A stretch of 64,000 bases of DNA from Scenedesmus sp. ARA3 (GCA_004335835.1 RWJK01001232.1:4636-68635), one strand, 5' to 3'. Numbered from the stretch's first letter, positions 33,909 to 46,900 are shown. A program made the numbers and translations. Notes: generated from the sequence alone by a model not told the origin.

Positions 33909-35561
33909 AGGCGGCCCTGGCTGGGCTGGTGGCCGGCAGCTGTCCACTGCTGCAGCAGGCGTGCTGCAGGCGCTGCTGGAGCCCAGCGAGTACGAGCCGG
34001 AGCCAGCCAAGCAGGTGCGGGCAGCGCCTGTCAGCACATGCAGCTGCCAGTAGCTCGTAACTGTCTGGAGGACACCCGCTCTTTGTTGTGCTGCAAGCAT
34101 ATCAGCTGGCATTCTGCCGGTTGCTGCTACTACTGGCCGTCAAGAGAGCGTTGACTCACTTTGATGACCTGAGTGTTCTGCTGTGCACTACGCCTGCCTG
34201 CAGTTGCGCCGCCAGTCCTGCCTGGCCAGTGGTGCTGTGGGCATGCTGCTGGGGCAGCTGCAAGGCGCCAGCGGCCCGCTGCTGCTGTCTGCTGCCGCCT
34301 GTCTGCGCTTCATGGCACTGGCGCCTGGAGCTGCAGAGGTTCTGGCAGGTGCGCGCTGGGCCAGGGGTTCATTTACTTGGGATTTGCTTGTTTGTTGGCA
34401 GCTGCAGGGGAAGATATGTTGTTGGCCAGGCATGAAATGTTATATGGAGCCTTTCCAGTCCAGCTTGCAGGAGATGTGCTGTGCGCTTGAAGCTGTATGC
34501 CTCGTCCGCGACAACGAGCGCTAGAAGTGGACCACGCAGATGTATGCAAGCGCGTTCCTGCACAGCAGTAGCTGCTGGACCTGCTGGTACGCCACTGCTG
34601 TCGTCGAGAGCCATGTGGCCCGACACACATTACTGTGCACGAATGACAACATTGCGCATGTGGTGATGTCTCAAATGGGCGCTGCAGGTGACCCTGCTGT
34701 TGCACGGCAGCTGCTGCAGCTGCTGAGCCGTGGCGGTGACGGCGTGCGAGCCTTTGTGAGCGGCATCACCTGGGAGCTGGCTGCGGCGCCGCTGCCAGCG
34801 CAGCAGCTGCTGGAGGCAGGCGCAGTGCCAGCGCTGTTAGGCGTAGTGCAGGCCACGGCAGCCGCAGCAGGCGCCAGGTCCGGCAAGAAAGGCAGCAAAG
34901 GGAAGAAGAAAGGTGACAGCAGCAGCAAGGATGGTGCTGCTGGTAAGGCAGGGCAGCAGAAAGAAGGCAGTAAGGGGGCTGCTGCTGGCAAGGCCCCTGA
35001 GGCAGGCAGCCAGCCTGCCAGTGAGCTGCTGCAGGACCCTGCTGCTGCTGCAGCTGCGGCGCTATGCAATGCCACAGGTGAGTGCTGGTGCAGCAGTGGG
35101 CAAGGCATTTTGATCGCTGCAGTGCTTTTGCTACCAGCATCAAGGTGATGCAGGCCCGGTGCAGCACCGCAGCCAGTGCAATAGAGTTTACTGCAGTGCT
35201 GACACAGTGAAAGCTCCGTTCCAGCCAGACAACTATGATGATGTGGTTACTGTGTGCTGGCACAGTTGAAGCTCCGCCTCAGCCAGGCAATTGGTGATTG
35301 TGTGGTGCTGTTTCTGCGCTTGGTGCTGATGCAGGTGCCCTGCACCACCTATCATTCATAGACGAGGCCAAGCAGCAGCTGGGGCAGTCGCCGCAGCTGC
35401 GCCTGCTGGTTGAGCTGCTGCTGCGTGGCAAGGCTGACAGCCAGACGTATGACAACCTGGTGGGCTGCCTGTGGAATGTGGGCCTGCTGGCTGAGAACGG
35501 CCCGCGCCTGGCAGCAGCGGGCGCGCCAGCACACATTGTTCATCCTGTGCCTGCTAGGTGA
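32512..35561 (+). CDS. Armadillo-like helical repeat protein
   Basis: Exons: 32512-32598 (ATG; LQVLVEHLSAGAGASAASQ); 33075-33242 (LLKLAVLPRLLQLMEGQAAD, AAYAAAGCLACLVQHPKWLA); 33452-33605 (VVAACLGLLRGCHDRSRLPA, LLALLAEA); about 33911-34014 after the CTG tract and gap (VLQALLEPSEYEPEPAKQ); about 34204-34349 (ASGAVGMLLGQLQGASGPLL); about 34688-35077 (VARQLLQLLSRGGDGVRAFV, a Lys/Gly/Ser-rich low-complexity insert); 35333 to the TGA at 35559-35561 (RLLVELLLRGKADSQTYDNL, VGCLWNVGLLAENGPRLAA). Repeated amphipathic helices with the CLWNVG-type segment suggest an armadillo/HEAT fold. No specific ortholog recognised. A donor-like ag|gtgagg at the stop codon leaves open a short extra exon near 35815. 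Confidence 0.75.
33746..33910 (+). repeat. CTG expansion containing a 50-N assembly gap
   Basis: CTG from 33746 to 33803, fifty N (33804-33853), and CTG again to about 33907, ending in CAG. The tract precedes an acceptor of the armadillo-like gene in the sense orientation. True length is unknown because the gap lies within the repeat. Confidence 0.97.
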
Positions 35562-36714
35562 GGTGCCAGGACTGGGCTGTACTTATCAGGGTGGGGGGCA
35601 TTCCTGCCTGCTGTAGTATGTGTAGTGCTCGGCATATGTTGGCACCTGTAGATTCAAATCAATACTGATAACAAAATCAAAGGGAAGCCAGCAGCGTTGG
35701 TGTGTGTCAATGCTCAGTGCTCAATGATTTGAGGTGGCCTGCCTTTGCAGCTCTCCTGCTTGCTGAGCACTGACTGTGCTTACCTTACATGTTGCTGTGC
35801 CCCATGTTGCAGGTGGAACTGTGCAGCAGGCTGAAGAGAAGCTCATGGCTAGCATAGCGCAACTGCCTGACCAACAGGCCCTACCGGCGGCATGATTCGG
35901 TCACAACAGCAAGGCCTGCCCTGCGCTGAAAGCCTGCGCTGCGCCATGCAGCTTGCAGCAAAGCCAAGTGGCATATGCAGATACGTAGAATTTGTGGTGC
36001 ATGGTAAACTATCCGGCCAGACGCGGCAGTGTTTTGAGTCACTCCAGGCTTGACAGACGTGGCAGAAACAGTAATGCTGAGCAGGGTTGTGCTTTGTCAA
36101 GTCATATGCAGCAGCGAATATCATGGGTCTGTTGTTCAGGGTATTTGATGCCTGTGTGACAGGAGCTTGTTGGACTGTAATACTGAGGCTCACACAGCTT
36201 GTGCTGCTGGACCAGCAATGCACTGTATTGCCAACTGGCAGTTGGCACCAACGCTGCAGCGAGGACTAGTTGTGCCATGCACAAACACCGGTGATTGGTA
36301 CATACTACAGGTTTTTGATCACCCGCCATCAGCCGCCTTGACCTGTTTGCACTAAATCACGCGGGTTCATGCGTCAAAGTAATCATGTGTCCTTACCAAG
36401 TCACTCCCAACACGTGTTATAAAGCACAGCTGTAGGCAGCAGTACATTGACGTGGTTCTCTCGCACAAAATCAACTGTGCTGACTTGTATGGGTGCATTG
36501 CTTCCTGATGCCTTGGATCTTGGCATGCGAAGGCTGGGACTTTCAGCATGTCAGTGACGAGGGTGTGTGGCCAAACCCTAGCTGTGTTGTATTTCGAGAA
36601 ACGCCAGACCATGCATGTGAATTTATTGCTAGTATGATGTATTGACACGTTGCTTGCCCTTGAAGGCGATCTCCCGGTGCGAGCGTGAAGTACAGAAAAA
36701 GTTGACCAGACACG
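35562..36714. other. Intergenic, both flanking genes on plus strand
   Basis: Holds the 3' flank of the armadillo-like gene and the upstream region of the coiled-coil/AKR gene. An acceptor-like ttgcag|gtggaactgtg at 35814 may belong to a last short exon of the upstream gene. Nothing else recognised. Confidence 0.45.
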
Positions 36715-39700
36715 ATGTCGAGCGTTGAGGTAGCCTCATCGCAGCAGCCCAATCCATGTCCACTGCTATCTACATTGTACAAAAGTCAAAGGCCGGCTGC
36801 CACTCTAGTGCCGGGTGTGCAGCTAGCACCCATCATACTGTCATGCAGCATGCCCACAAACCATCAGGTGGGAAAGCCAGCTTCACCGCAACGACCTGTG
36901 TCAGCATCCAAACGGATATGTATAAGCATGGTATCAGCCGTTTGTGGGCTGTTTTTTTGTGCTGCAGGCTATGTTGGCTGAGAATTGGACGTCCAGAGCA
37001 GCAGCAGATGCAGAAGCCCTCAACAGCAGCACTTCACAAGCAGCAGCCCCTCCAGCCTTCAACCCTGCAGCGCCAGAGTACAATGTAAGTGTATCTACGA
37101 AAGGTGCATAGGCGATTCAGTGTCTGCTCACAGCGCATGCAGTTTAATGCTGCAAGTGTGGTAGCAGCAGAGACACTGCAACCAGGCCTCCAAAGTAGGA
37201 CAGCTCAACGGCTTCCTGCAGCAACGCATACGCAGCACATCTATACTGTGCAGCACTTGAGCAAGTACAAGATCACCAACAGCATGGTGTGACAGCAGCA
37301 ATCCACACTTTGCTGCAACCGCACATTGATATGCACACCCATGCACGACATTGCGGCGCATGTGCGGCATGCTCTGCTTGCAGGAACTGGCGCGGCGTGT
37401 CAGCCAGTCCTCAGCCATGCGGCACTGGAATGAGCTGACGATCCGCGCAAAGCAGCTGGAGAAGCAGCTGCCAGGCCTCACAGGAGATGCAAAGGAGGTG
37501 CGCAGGTTTACAGCAGTGCAGCTGGTGCTGCTCCATGTGGCAGCATGGCGCTGTGTTGTACTGAGGAATGCGCTGTGTGTGCATGCTGCGCATGTGCCAT
37601 CATTGTCAACCATAGAGCTGATGCCACTCACTGTTCGGCTGCTGTTCTGCTCCTGCAGGCCAAGCAGCAGGAGATTGAGGAGACGCAGCAGCAGCTTGCA
37701 GATGCACAGGCAGCGCTGAGTGACCTGCAGGCATCCTTTGAGCCCGTGAGCACCACATGCACAAAGCAGACCTGTCTATGCAGTACAGAGCTGGTTGAAG
37801 CTACAGAAGCATGCGCACAGCAGCTGACTGCAGCTGCTGTCAGCATGGATGGCAGCAGTGTGAATATCCCTGCTAGACGCGTTCTGTGCAGCAGCTGTTT
37901 TATGAAAGCTGTGTTAAGGTGTGCTGCTGCTCTGCACTGAGCATGCTTAGGCTTGCAGGCCGCTGCGTATTGTACTCTGCAGCTCAACACAGCCAGCCTT
38001 GCTAGCAATAGCTGATATTTCAACATAAGCGGTGTGCTGATTATTCCTGCAGGACCCACTGTCACTGGTGCCATGGATGAGTGCGCTGTTTGCGCTGGCA
38101 GACGCCGGCTGCCGCAGCTTTGACACAGGAGGCGCAGGCTGGCCGCCCTGCCCAGGCCAGGCGCCCCTCACGGAGCTGCTGGCAGGCTCCTACGGTAACC
38201 CAGCAGCTGCATCTGCGTGGCTGTACGGCGGCGCTGAGAAGGTGCTGGGAGTGTTTAAGCGCAGGTGGGTGCCGGCAGCGCGTCTGGCCCTGTCATGGGT
38301 ACATCTGTGCTCCTGCAGCTCGGGTTGACGTAAAAGCAGCCGGCACCGCCGTGTCCCTCTTTGCATCTGACTGATTGCACATAGTAGAGCCCCTGCTGGC
38401 GGCGGCAGGTGTGTGGAACATGGCAGCAGGTGCGTGCTGGTTGTGCCGGGTAATCTTGCCAACCATGGCGACCTTGCTGCGCTGCCTGCAGGTATGAAGC
38501 AGAGCGAGGCCCCGGCAGCGTGTCAATCTTCACGCGCTTGTCGGTCAACTGCTTTGGCGATGACAGCGCAGCACAGCTGGCGGCTGCCGTAGAGGCTGCT
38601 GTGGAGCGCAGCAGGGTGGCGCTGCTGGGCCCTGAGGCTGCTGCTGCTGGCGGCTGCCTGGACCTGGTGCAGCTGGCATGGCTGGACTACAAGGTGAGGC
38701 CGCAGCACGGCACGATCTCTACTACTCTTGAACAGCTTGCTGTTTGGCTGTAGCTGGTTTTGTCGGCAGACCTCATGGCAGCCACAGCTGGAGTTGCTAG
38801 ATTGACGTGGACACAGAGCTGAGATGGCGGTTGTTCGCCCGCAGCGGCACTCCTTGCTGGTGTCGATGCTTCTGTACGTGGCATGCTGCACATCTTACCC
38901 AGTGTGCGGGAATTGCACATTGCCACCAGGCCGCTGCCTGTCAATTCTGCTGCTGCTGCTGCTGCTGCTGCTCTCCCGCCAGGAGTGTGACTTTCTGCCG
39001 GTGCTGCTGGCGCTGGCGCGCCTGGCCAGGGACAAGTCTGAGCCCAACCCTGAGGGTGGGCCGCCGGTGGTCACGGAGCCCAAGCGCATCGCAGGCATTG
39101 GGCTGGTGGATGCGCCAGTGGAGGCAGTCACGGCAGCGGTGAGCAGCAGTGTGCCGCTTGGGTGCCTGGGCAGCTCTGGGGCTCCAGCGGCCAGCAACGG
39201 TGGTGGTGTCTTGGTGTGTACAGAGGTTCCTGGGATGCTGAGCATCAGCATGTAACCCAAATGACTGTGCCGTAACATGCACATGTGCTGCTCTGCCATG
39301 CTGCCTGCAGCTGCGTGCGGGCGTGCCACTGGCCTGTGTGACTGTGAGCTACAACTTGCTGGACGTGGCTGCTGCACCACTGCTGGAGCTGTGCCGAGCC
39401 CGCGGCATCACGGTGTTTGCAGCCGGGGCGCTGGCACATGGCCTCATCAGCGAGGCATTCCTAGGGGTGGCAGCACCCAACACAGCAGCAGGGGCAGGCT
39501 CCGCGGCAGCTGGCAGCACCGCTGGGGGCAGTGTGGCTGCGGCTGAGGCGCTGGGGCCTGACAACCTGGCGGCTGCCATGCAGGCTGTGGCAAGGTGAGG
39601 GAACTGTGCCTTACGGCTCTGTTGTATCTGTGTGCAGCAGTTGAGCAGAATATTTGACTTACCGCCGTATTACCGCGGTTGCAAACACACTTGTAGCATG

Positions 39701-40303
39701 CACACCTCAGCCGTTAGGCAAGCAGTGTAATGGCTGCTGCTGAAATCTGTTGCTGGCTGCTGCTTCACCCCACCTTGCAGGTATGGCGGCTGGCAGCGCT
39801 TCCAGCGCCTGCTGGCGTGCCTCAAGTCCGTGGCAGACAAGCACCGCGTGTCGCTGGAGGCGGTGGCGCTGCGCTGGCTCATCGACCAGGGCACCTTCCC
39901 GCTGACAGCAGCACGCTGGAGCGCCAGCGCGGGCCCCTGGGCCACATTCGGCCACACCTACGGCCTGACAGCATCTGCGCAAGCAGCAGCAACAGATGCT
40001 GCCAGCCAGGACGCCGCTGCTTCAGCAGCAGCAGCAGGCGGCGAGGAGGGTGCTGGTGAGGCGAACGAGGCAGAACAGCCCGCAGAGCAGCAGCAGCAGC
40101 AGAGTGAGGTGGCGGGTGTGGCTGTGTCTGTGCAGAAGCGTGAGGTGCCGCTGGGTGGTGGTGAGGCGTTTGTGCCTGGCGTGGATGGTGCGCTGTTCCA
40201 GGTGGCCAGCTTCCTGGATGCTGAGGACGTGGCTGCACTGGGCAGCCTGTGCGGGGCAGCAGTGCAGGGCCAACGTGCCGCTGTGGCGGGTGGCTGGTTG
40301 TGA
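36715..40303 (+). CDS. Coiled-coil / aldo-keto-reductase-like protein with F-box-like end
   Basis: Nine exons: 36715-36867 (ATG), 36967-37085, about 37381-37497 (coil: NELTIRAKQLEKQLPG), 37660-37746 (AKQQEIEETQQQLADAQAAL), 38053-38264, 38491-38693, 38983-39138, 39310-39595, 39781-40303; about 620 residues. After the coiled coil comes an AKR-like TIM barrel: FALADAGCRSFDTG, LYGGAEKVLGVFKRR, VSIFTRLSVN, LDLVQLAWLDYK, RIAGIGLVDAPVEAV, SYNLLDVAAAPLLELCRARG, VFAAGALAHGLIS, VADKHRVSLEAVALRWLIDQ. The Asp of the known AKR Asp-Tyr-Lys-His tetrad is in SFDTG, but no Tyr follows at the usual place, Lys is Arg (FTRL) and His is Ala (VQLAW). It therefore looks catalytically impaired. The C-terminus VASFLDAEDVAALGSLCGAA resembles an F-box. 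An extra exon near 40371-40520 is possible. Confidence 0.8.
38947..38982 (+). repeat. CTG run in an AKR-gene acceptor
   Basis: Eight CTG units followed by ctcccgccag and then the exon ECDFLPVLLALARLAR at 38983. Another example of a sense-strand CTG tract in the pyrimidine-tract position. Confidence 0.85.
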
Positions 40304-41050
40304 GAATGCCGTGGCATGGCATGGAGCCTGTGTGTGGCATGGTGTGCCACACCATTTGTCTGGTTACTGCAGCTGGTGCTTCATGGGCCAAGGGGAGACA
40401 GGCTGCATGGTGATGATGTTGCAGCCACATCAGCTGCACCTGGTGGTGTTTTCCAGGCAGCAGTGATCTACCACAACAGGGATAGTGGGGGTAGCGCAGC
40501 AAGGGACCCTTTGATTTGAGGTTGGTTATGCACTTGAACTTCGAGATTGAATCAAGTGCTCAAGTTGAGCAGGGCTTTTCGACAGATTGTGATCAGCTTT
40601 AGGACATTCTTCGATCATATTACCCGGGGAACTGGCATGCACCTGGTACAATATCAGTCACAAAGTGCTGTGGGGCAACTTGCGTTTTGTGCCAGCTATG
40701 CATCCATGAGCCAGCACCCTCTGCTTCTTCCCGGCCTGGCTTCCAAACAGCCAGGCCAGCTCTCGGCCTTTGATGCCAATGCAAGCAACACTTGAAAAAA
40801 TAATGAGCAGCAGATTTGCCGCCTGGCGTGTTGGGATGAGCTGGCGCAGTCTATATCCCAGCCTGGTATACAACTGTCAAGGCGAGGCATGTCAAACATA
40901 ACAAAACAGCTCTGAACAACTGGACATGTCACGTTGAATTATCCACTGCAGCGGCAGCAGCAGCAGCGGCGTACATCCCCACCACTCGTCGCTATCATAG
41001 CAACCAATGCTGCTGACACTGCTTCACATGCCGCCTGCTGTGCCTGCCAC
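40304..41050. other. Convergent intergenic region
   Basis: Between the 3' ends of the AKR-like gene (plus) and the helical orphan (minus). A possible terminal exon of the AKR-like gene lies at 40371-40520 (open, preceded by ggttactgcag). No other feature recognised. Confidence 0.45.
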
Positions 41051-42637
41051 TTAGTTGCCAAACACCAGCGCAAAAGGCACAGGGTCCGCGACACTTGCAG
41101 CCCAAGGCCCAAGCCCTGCTGCAGCTGCTGACATGCCTGGCTGGCTGGCAAGCCGCACCATCACTGAAGCAGAAGCCCCCAGCACAACCACCCAACACGC
41201 TTCTGCTGCTGCTGCTGACGAACCCTGCAGCAGTGACAGCAGCTTCCCAACCTGCTCAGCTGTGAGCTGCCTGCCAGACAGCAGCCGAAGGAATGGGGCG
41301 GCACACTGTGCTGCATTTCTCACAGGGCAATGCGCTGCTTGGTGCGCCAGCTCCATCAGTGTTGCTGTTGGCAGCTGCGCAGCTGCTGGCAGCCTGCAGA
41401 ATTTCTTGATGATGTGTGGCCAGTGGCAGGCCACCGAGTGATGTGTGACTGTGCCGCGCAGCTGCACTGCCAACCGCAGCAGTGCTTCCGCTGCTGCTTC
41501 CGGTAGCTCAGCTGCAGCAATGTAGCGGGACCTGTGGAATATGCTGGAGATGCGTTTGACTGCTTCACAGAGACTCCAGCTGTTCAAGCCGCTGCATGCC
41601 GCCATGTTGAGGGCAACAGCAAGCAAGCCTGCTGTGCGGGATGGTGGCAGGTGCTTTAGCATCTGCGGCAGCGGCAGGGGCAGCAGCAGCAGCACATTCG
41701 TCAATGACAGCAGGTGATGTGCCATGGAAATGTGCACGGCAGATGTGAACCGGTCAACCTCTGCCCTGGAATGCAAGCTATGTATTGTACTGCCCGTGGT
41801 GTCCCTTCAGCATCATGCTACATAAGATATGTCCGTTGCACACGAGCCACTTGCACCTAGCCACCTGGCAACCGTGCATTTCCACTTGGATTTGTAACAG
41901 GATATGCACAGTGCCCAACCTGTTGTTGAGGGTTGCTCTATCTTGTAACCTGGTGAAGCTCATTAGCAAGAGCCGCAATAGCTGCAAGCCAACAGCCTGA
42001 CACGTGACCGTCACAGCTGCACTGAAACACTCGGCTGGCTACGCAGTCTGTCCTACTAGGATGATAGTATCATTGTTGCAACATGCCACTCCTGCTGCCA
42101 TGGAGCACCCACCTCGTCCATACGGTAGCTTGGGCAACACATCCACCGTAGCTCTTCAGGCAGGTCAGCAGCCCACTCCGCCATTGGCACCCCAGCAGCA
42201 GCGAAAGCAAGTGCCCACACCACAAACCCCTGAGCATAGTCATAAGCACGTGCAACGAGCTGCGCCTCTGTGATCTGCAGTCGTAGCCCAGCCCGCACAA
42301 GCGCCTCCGCAGCAGCAAGCGGCACACCAGGGATTGCCAGCAGCTGCTGGCTGCACTGGTTGATCATAGCTGCAGTCACTGCCGGCTGGTGCAGCCGCCA
42401 GACAAGCGCCTGTATACTGTTGCGTTTGACTGCTGCTGCCACTTCTGCTGCTGCTGCTGCTGCTGTTGCTTGTGATGCTGCTGGTGCTGGTGCTGCTGCT
42501 GCCTGCGCTGCTGCTGCAACGCTGCGCACCAGCAGTGCATTGCTGGATGGTGCGCTGAGCCGCGAGCTGCACAGCTGCTGCAGTGCCTGGCTGCTAGCCC
42601 TCAAGCGGCATATATGCTCTGCAGGCAGGTTTGTCAT
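41051..42637 (-). CDS. Uncharacterised Ala/Leu-rich helical protein
   Basis: Two exons: about 42113-42637 (ATG at 42637; MTNLPAEHICRLRASSQALQ, then poly-Ala, then SIQALVWRLHQPAVTAAM, FVVWALAFAAAGVPMAEWA) and 41051 to about 41768 (DRFTSAVHISMAHHLLSL, SSIFHRSRYIAAAELPEAA, PFLRLLSGRQLTAEQVGKLL, stop at 41051). Donor near 42113 (gacgag|gtgggt) and acceptor near 41766 (ttccag); the exact junction phase is not settled. Repeated short helices suggest a solenoid of pentatricopeptide/OPR or armadillo type, but no diagnostic motif is present. Function unknown. Confidence 0.6.
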
Positions 42638-43945
42638 GCGATCTGCGTTGATCACGGCACGGTTGCATCTACAAGATCCGGTTTCCAGCTGCAGTACCTC
42701 ACACGCATTTTCATAAGTGCTAGGTCCCTACACCAAGCGCATCGCTATTAGATCAAGGTATGAGCTCTCACGCGAACCAGCATACTGTACTAGCACTAGG
42801 ACTACGCCCTTGCACTGGAGTGATCCAAGCGACACCGTATGCAATACAGGCAGTTGCGGGTCACACATAACAAGCACAACACGACATGATGACTACTGAG
42901 CGATACAATGTGGCCCTCTGCAGCAACACTGAGGACAGATAAAGCCATTTTACAGAATATCCTGTTTGAGTCTGGAATGCAGGCCGCGCTCCTGTGCAGC
43001 GCAACAACCAGTGTTGGTTGCTGCTGCATGACCACATGCAACTGGAACGTATTTGTTACAGCACTTTGGCGAAAGTCAAAGTGGTATGGTACACTCAAAT
43101 GACATAAGGCCCAAACGATTGCACAAAATGCACAGCATTGGAAGCTGTAGAAGCTGCTTCAACTATTGCTGACGGCCTATGGAGTGCCGCTGACGGCCAG
43201 CTGCGCCTTGAAGTGAAGCATACGGTGTCCGAATCAGTGCCTGTCAATCCAGCTCGCGCAGGTGATGCAAAAGAGGACTCCCTGTGCCACTGACAGCACA
43301 CACTTCAGCTCGCCAACGCTGCTGCTGCACTCATCTCCAATCGCAGCAGCCTCCGCGGCACCCGCCAAACACACACCAGCTCCCACAGCTGGCAGGCTGC
43401 GCAGCCTGCAACAGCGACATTCTGGTGCGCTGCCAACAAAGACCACTGCACTGGCAAGTCTGCTGCTGTGGACTGCATGCACAACTCAGCACCCTGCAGC
43501 CAAGTTGTCGACGACACTGCACAGCTAGTGCAAGATTGGCCCTCTGCACAGCACATCTAAGCAAGGTGCTTTTGCAGTGCATGATCGCCGTTGAAGGCCT
43601 GTTGCTGCTGCCGCTGCTGCCGCCACAGCCCTGCAGCCCTACGCTGCCGTGTTGTGTGTGGGCCCCTCCTGCGCCAGGCTGGGCAGCTGAGGGGCCTTGG
43701 CGCTGGACATGTCGCGCTGGATCATCCACTGCAGCAGCAGCAACAGCAGCAGCAGCAGCAGCAGCGGCGGCAGCAACTCAATCAGCTTTGAAATGACACA
43801 CCAAACATGCGCACCACAATGCAAGCGTTCAACTGTGTCTGTTACAGCCCAGCCGCGCCTCCCAAGCCGCACTTTGTTTTCGGCCAGAGCACTGCTTCAC
43901 CTGCAGGGCAGCTTACCAAGGCAGCAACAAGCACCCGCCATGCAT
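42638..43945. other. Intergenic: upstream of helical orphan, 3' flank of ATG6
   Basis: No coding exon recognised. Contains a CAG tract at 43730-43765 and a minus-strand TGTAA poly(A)-like signal (43842-43846) belonging to ATG6. Confidence 0.5.
43842..43846 (-). terminator. Candidate poly(A) signal TGTAA for ATG6
   Basis: ttaca on the plus strand reads TGTAA on the minus strand, 100 bases beyond the ATG6 stop codon. TGTAA is the established green-algal poly(A) signal; its use here is inferred from position only. Confidence 0.45.
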
Positions 43946-46900
43946 CTAATCCTCAGCCACTTCCTTCCTGGCATGCACACGCAAGTGCGCTTGATCGCAG
44001 CAGCTTCCACCACCAGCAGCAGCAGGCGGCAGCAGCAGCAGCAGCATCCCTGCAGCTTCCACCACCTGCAGCGCCACCTTGAGGTCAGCCAGCAGCAGCT
44101 TGAGCGCCTTGGTCCACTTGGCGTCCTTGCTCAGCAGCGACAGCCGCACCGTGTAGTTGCCCACCTGGCGGCAGCGGGTTGTACAGCAGGGTGCAGCAGG
44201 GCAGGCTTCAGGCGACAACGGATCTAAAGGCCATGCATGCAGAGGAGGGGTGAGCAGCGTCAGGCTGTGTGGCAATCCAACGCAGTGCAGCCGCACAGCA
44301 ACGTTTTTCCTGCAAGCTGCTGAACTGCCATTGTAGGCTATGCTGCTGCTAACATGGCGGGTGATGTGGAAGCACCACAGCCCAGCATCTGCTGCCACCA
44401 GCAGATGCTCAGCGTGCCTTGGCGCACCTTGTCACCCTCAATGGCGAAGGGGAACTCAAACAGGCTGGGCTGCCCCTCAGCAATGTCCCTGCAGCAGCAG
44501 CAGCAGCAGCGGCAGCAGTACAGCAGAAGCAGTACAGCAGAAGCAGAGGTCGGTGGCTGAGCCAGCTGATGCGCACAGCAACAATACGCACATACTGGCC
44601 CACCAGTCAGCAGCACACCTACAGGAGCTGTCCCTGCAAGAGCAGCAGCGCCAGCGGCAGCAGCAGCAGCAGCAGCAGCACAGCAAAAGCATTAGTCAGT
44701 GCAGCAGCAGCAGCAGCACAGCAAAAGCAGTAGTCAGTGGTTGGGCAGAATGACGGACGCAGTGCTAGCTTACGCACCCTCGCCGAAGATTGGCGGCGCC
44801 CCTACAGCAGCCTCACACCAACCCTACAAATCAAGCCCAACACCTGCCGGCAACCCATCAACGCCCATCATCAGATGCAGCAGCAGTCCACCAACATGCT
44901 GTCCCCGCGCCTATCGGCTCTTCCACCCCACCACATCACACAGTTCTGCAAGCCTCACCGTGCGCGCGCAAAATCACCAAACTCCTCATGCACCCCATGT
45001 GCATGAGCAGCTGCAACCGCTGTCACGCTTGGCGGCACTTTCACCGCACCACAGCGCAATGCAGCGCTGATTGCTCACCATCGCCGCGCAAAGTCGCCAA
45101 TTTCTTCAAGCAAGCCAGGAAGCCCGCCATGGCCTTGTCCAACAAGCCGCCCCATACCAGTGCTCTAACAACAGCCTAAACCCTTGCCCTTGGCAAGTTC
45201 TGCAGACAGCTGCAGGCAGCTTGCACCCATCCTTCCAGCTGGCCCCGACACATGGCCTACAACATCAGCTGCCGCAAGCAGCCCCACACCCAGGGACTTG
45301 CACCACACAACATGACACCACCGCCCTCACCGTGCCCGTGCAAAGTCCCCAAACTCCTTCAAACAAGCCAGGAAGCCCGCCATGGCCTTATCATAACTCC
45401 CGCCCCACAGCTTGGCCACGGGCCCAAACAGGTCGTACGTGCCACGCTTGTCGGCCACACGGGGATGGCTGCCCATCGGCAGCAGCCGGTACGCTGCGGC
45501 GGCAGCAGCAGCAGGGGCAGCAATAGGTATCATGGCAGCAGCATGAGAATATGCGTGTTCGCCACCCAAGGGTGGCTGCCCATCGGCAGAAGCCGATTCG
45601 CTGCAGCCAGCATCAGCAGCAGCGCCAGCATCAGCAGCGGCGGCAGCAGCAATATGGGCCAAGGCAGCAGCAATCACCATACTTGCAAAGTTGCACTCTT
45701 GAACGCAAGAAACTTGCTCAGTCCTCCACTAGCACTCGGCTTCAGACAGCAGCAGCCACACACGTTCGCCAAGACCTGCGCAGCGCAAGGCCGCACTCTT
45801 CTGCAGCTGCCTGAGCCCACACCCACACCCCACCCGCGCACCTGAGAAGTTGAGCTTGCACTGCGTCGCCATGGTGGCCAGCAGCAGCACCGCCTGGCCC
45901 CACGCCGCGTTGATCTCCTCCCACTCAACAGGGGCCTCGGGCGTGCGGCCCAGCCTGAAGCCGCTGATGGTGCCAAAGGGGCCGTCGTGCCAGATTCTGC
46001 AAAGGATGAAACCAGACACAAACAGTATGCTTGTTTGCGGGAATGGCAGAGATGTGCATGGTGTCTTATGTCGGTGCTGATGGTGCCAGAAGGGCTGCCG
46101 TCACGGATGCTGCTTTGCTGCTGCAGACAGCACGGCAGCGCAGGGCCAAGGCACAGGTGTGAGCAGCGTGCAGGCGGGGCGCGCATGTCACCACCATGAA
46201 CTGAACCCAACACGAGGTTGCAGCAATCACCTGAAGGTGTCGTTGAGCACGTTTGTTGACTTGAGCAGCAGCAGCTGCTGCCCCGCCCTGTCAATGCGCT
46301 GCAGCAGCCCGTCCCTCTCGCTGATATGCTGCTGCAGCGACAGCTGGTACTCGTTCAAATCGTGCCAGTAACGCTCCTCTAACGCTGCTATGTCCGCTGC
46401 GATGGCCTGCTGCGCAGCCAGCTCCCGCTGTACTGCTGTGAGTGCTGATTCAGCCTGGGCCTGCTGCTGCTGCGCTGCTGCTGTCTGTGCTGCCAGGCCT
46501 GCCAGCTCTGCTGCAAACTCCTCCTGCAAACGAGCAGTGTTCGAAACAGCAGTGTATGGAACAGCAGTGTACGCAACACCAGTGTACGGAGGCCAGAAGC
46601 GAAGTATAGTACAAGAGCTGACAGCTCTGTAGCAGCAAACTGACTGTTGGAATTGCTTGTCCTGCAAGCCAAACGCAACAGGGAACAAACAGCAGGGGAA
46701 GATGACAAAGCCTTGCATCGCTGTGTTCAATTGGCCATACCGCAACTGCCAGTGACACACTGCCCCAAATGCCTCCTGCTGCTGCACTTGGATGCACTGA
46801 CAACCTAGGCCAGCACTTGCACACCACACCTGCCCGCCAGCTGCACCCACCTCGCTGAGTGCTGCTGCTCCCTCCTCCCCCAGCTGTCGCAGCGCGTTTG

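Noticed and set aside
33640..34154. Cys-, Leu- and Ala-homopolymer frames across the N gap
   Set aside because: They are translations of the CTG run in three frames; the tract is intronic, before an acceptor.
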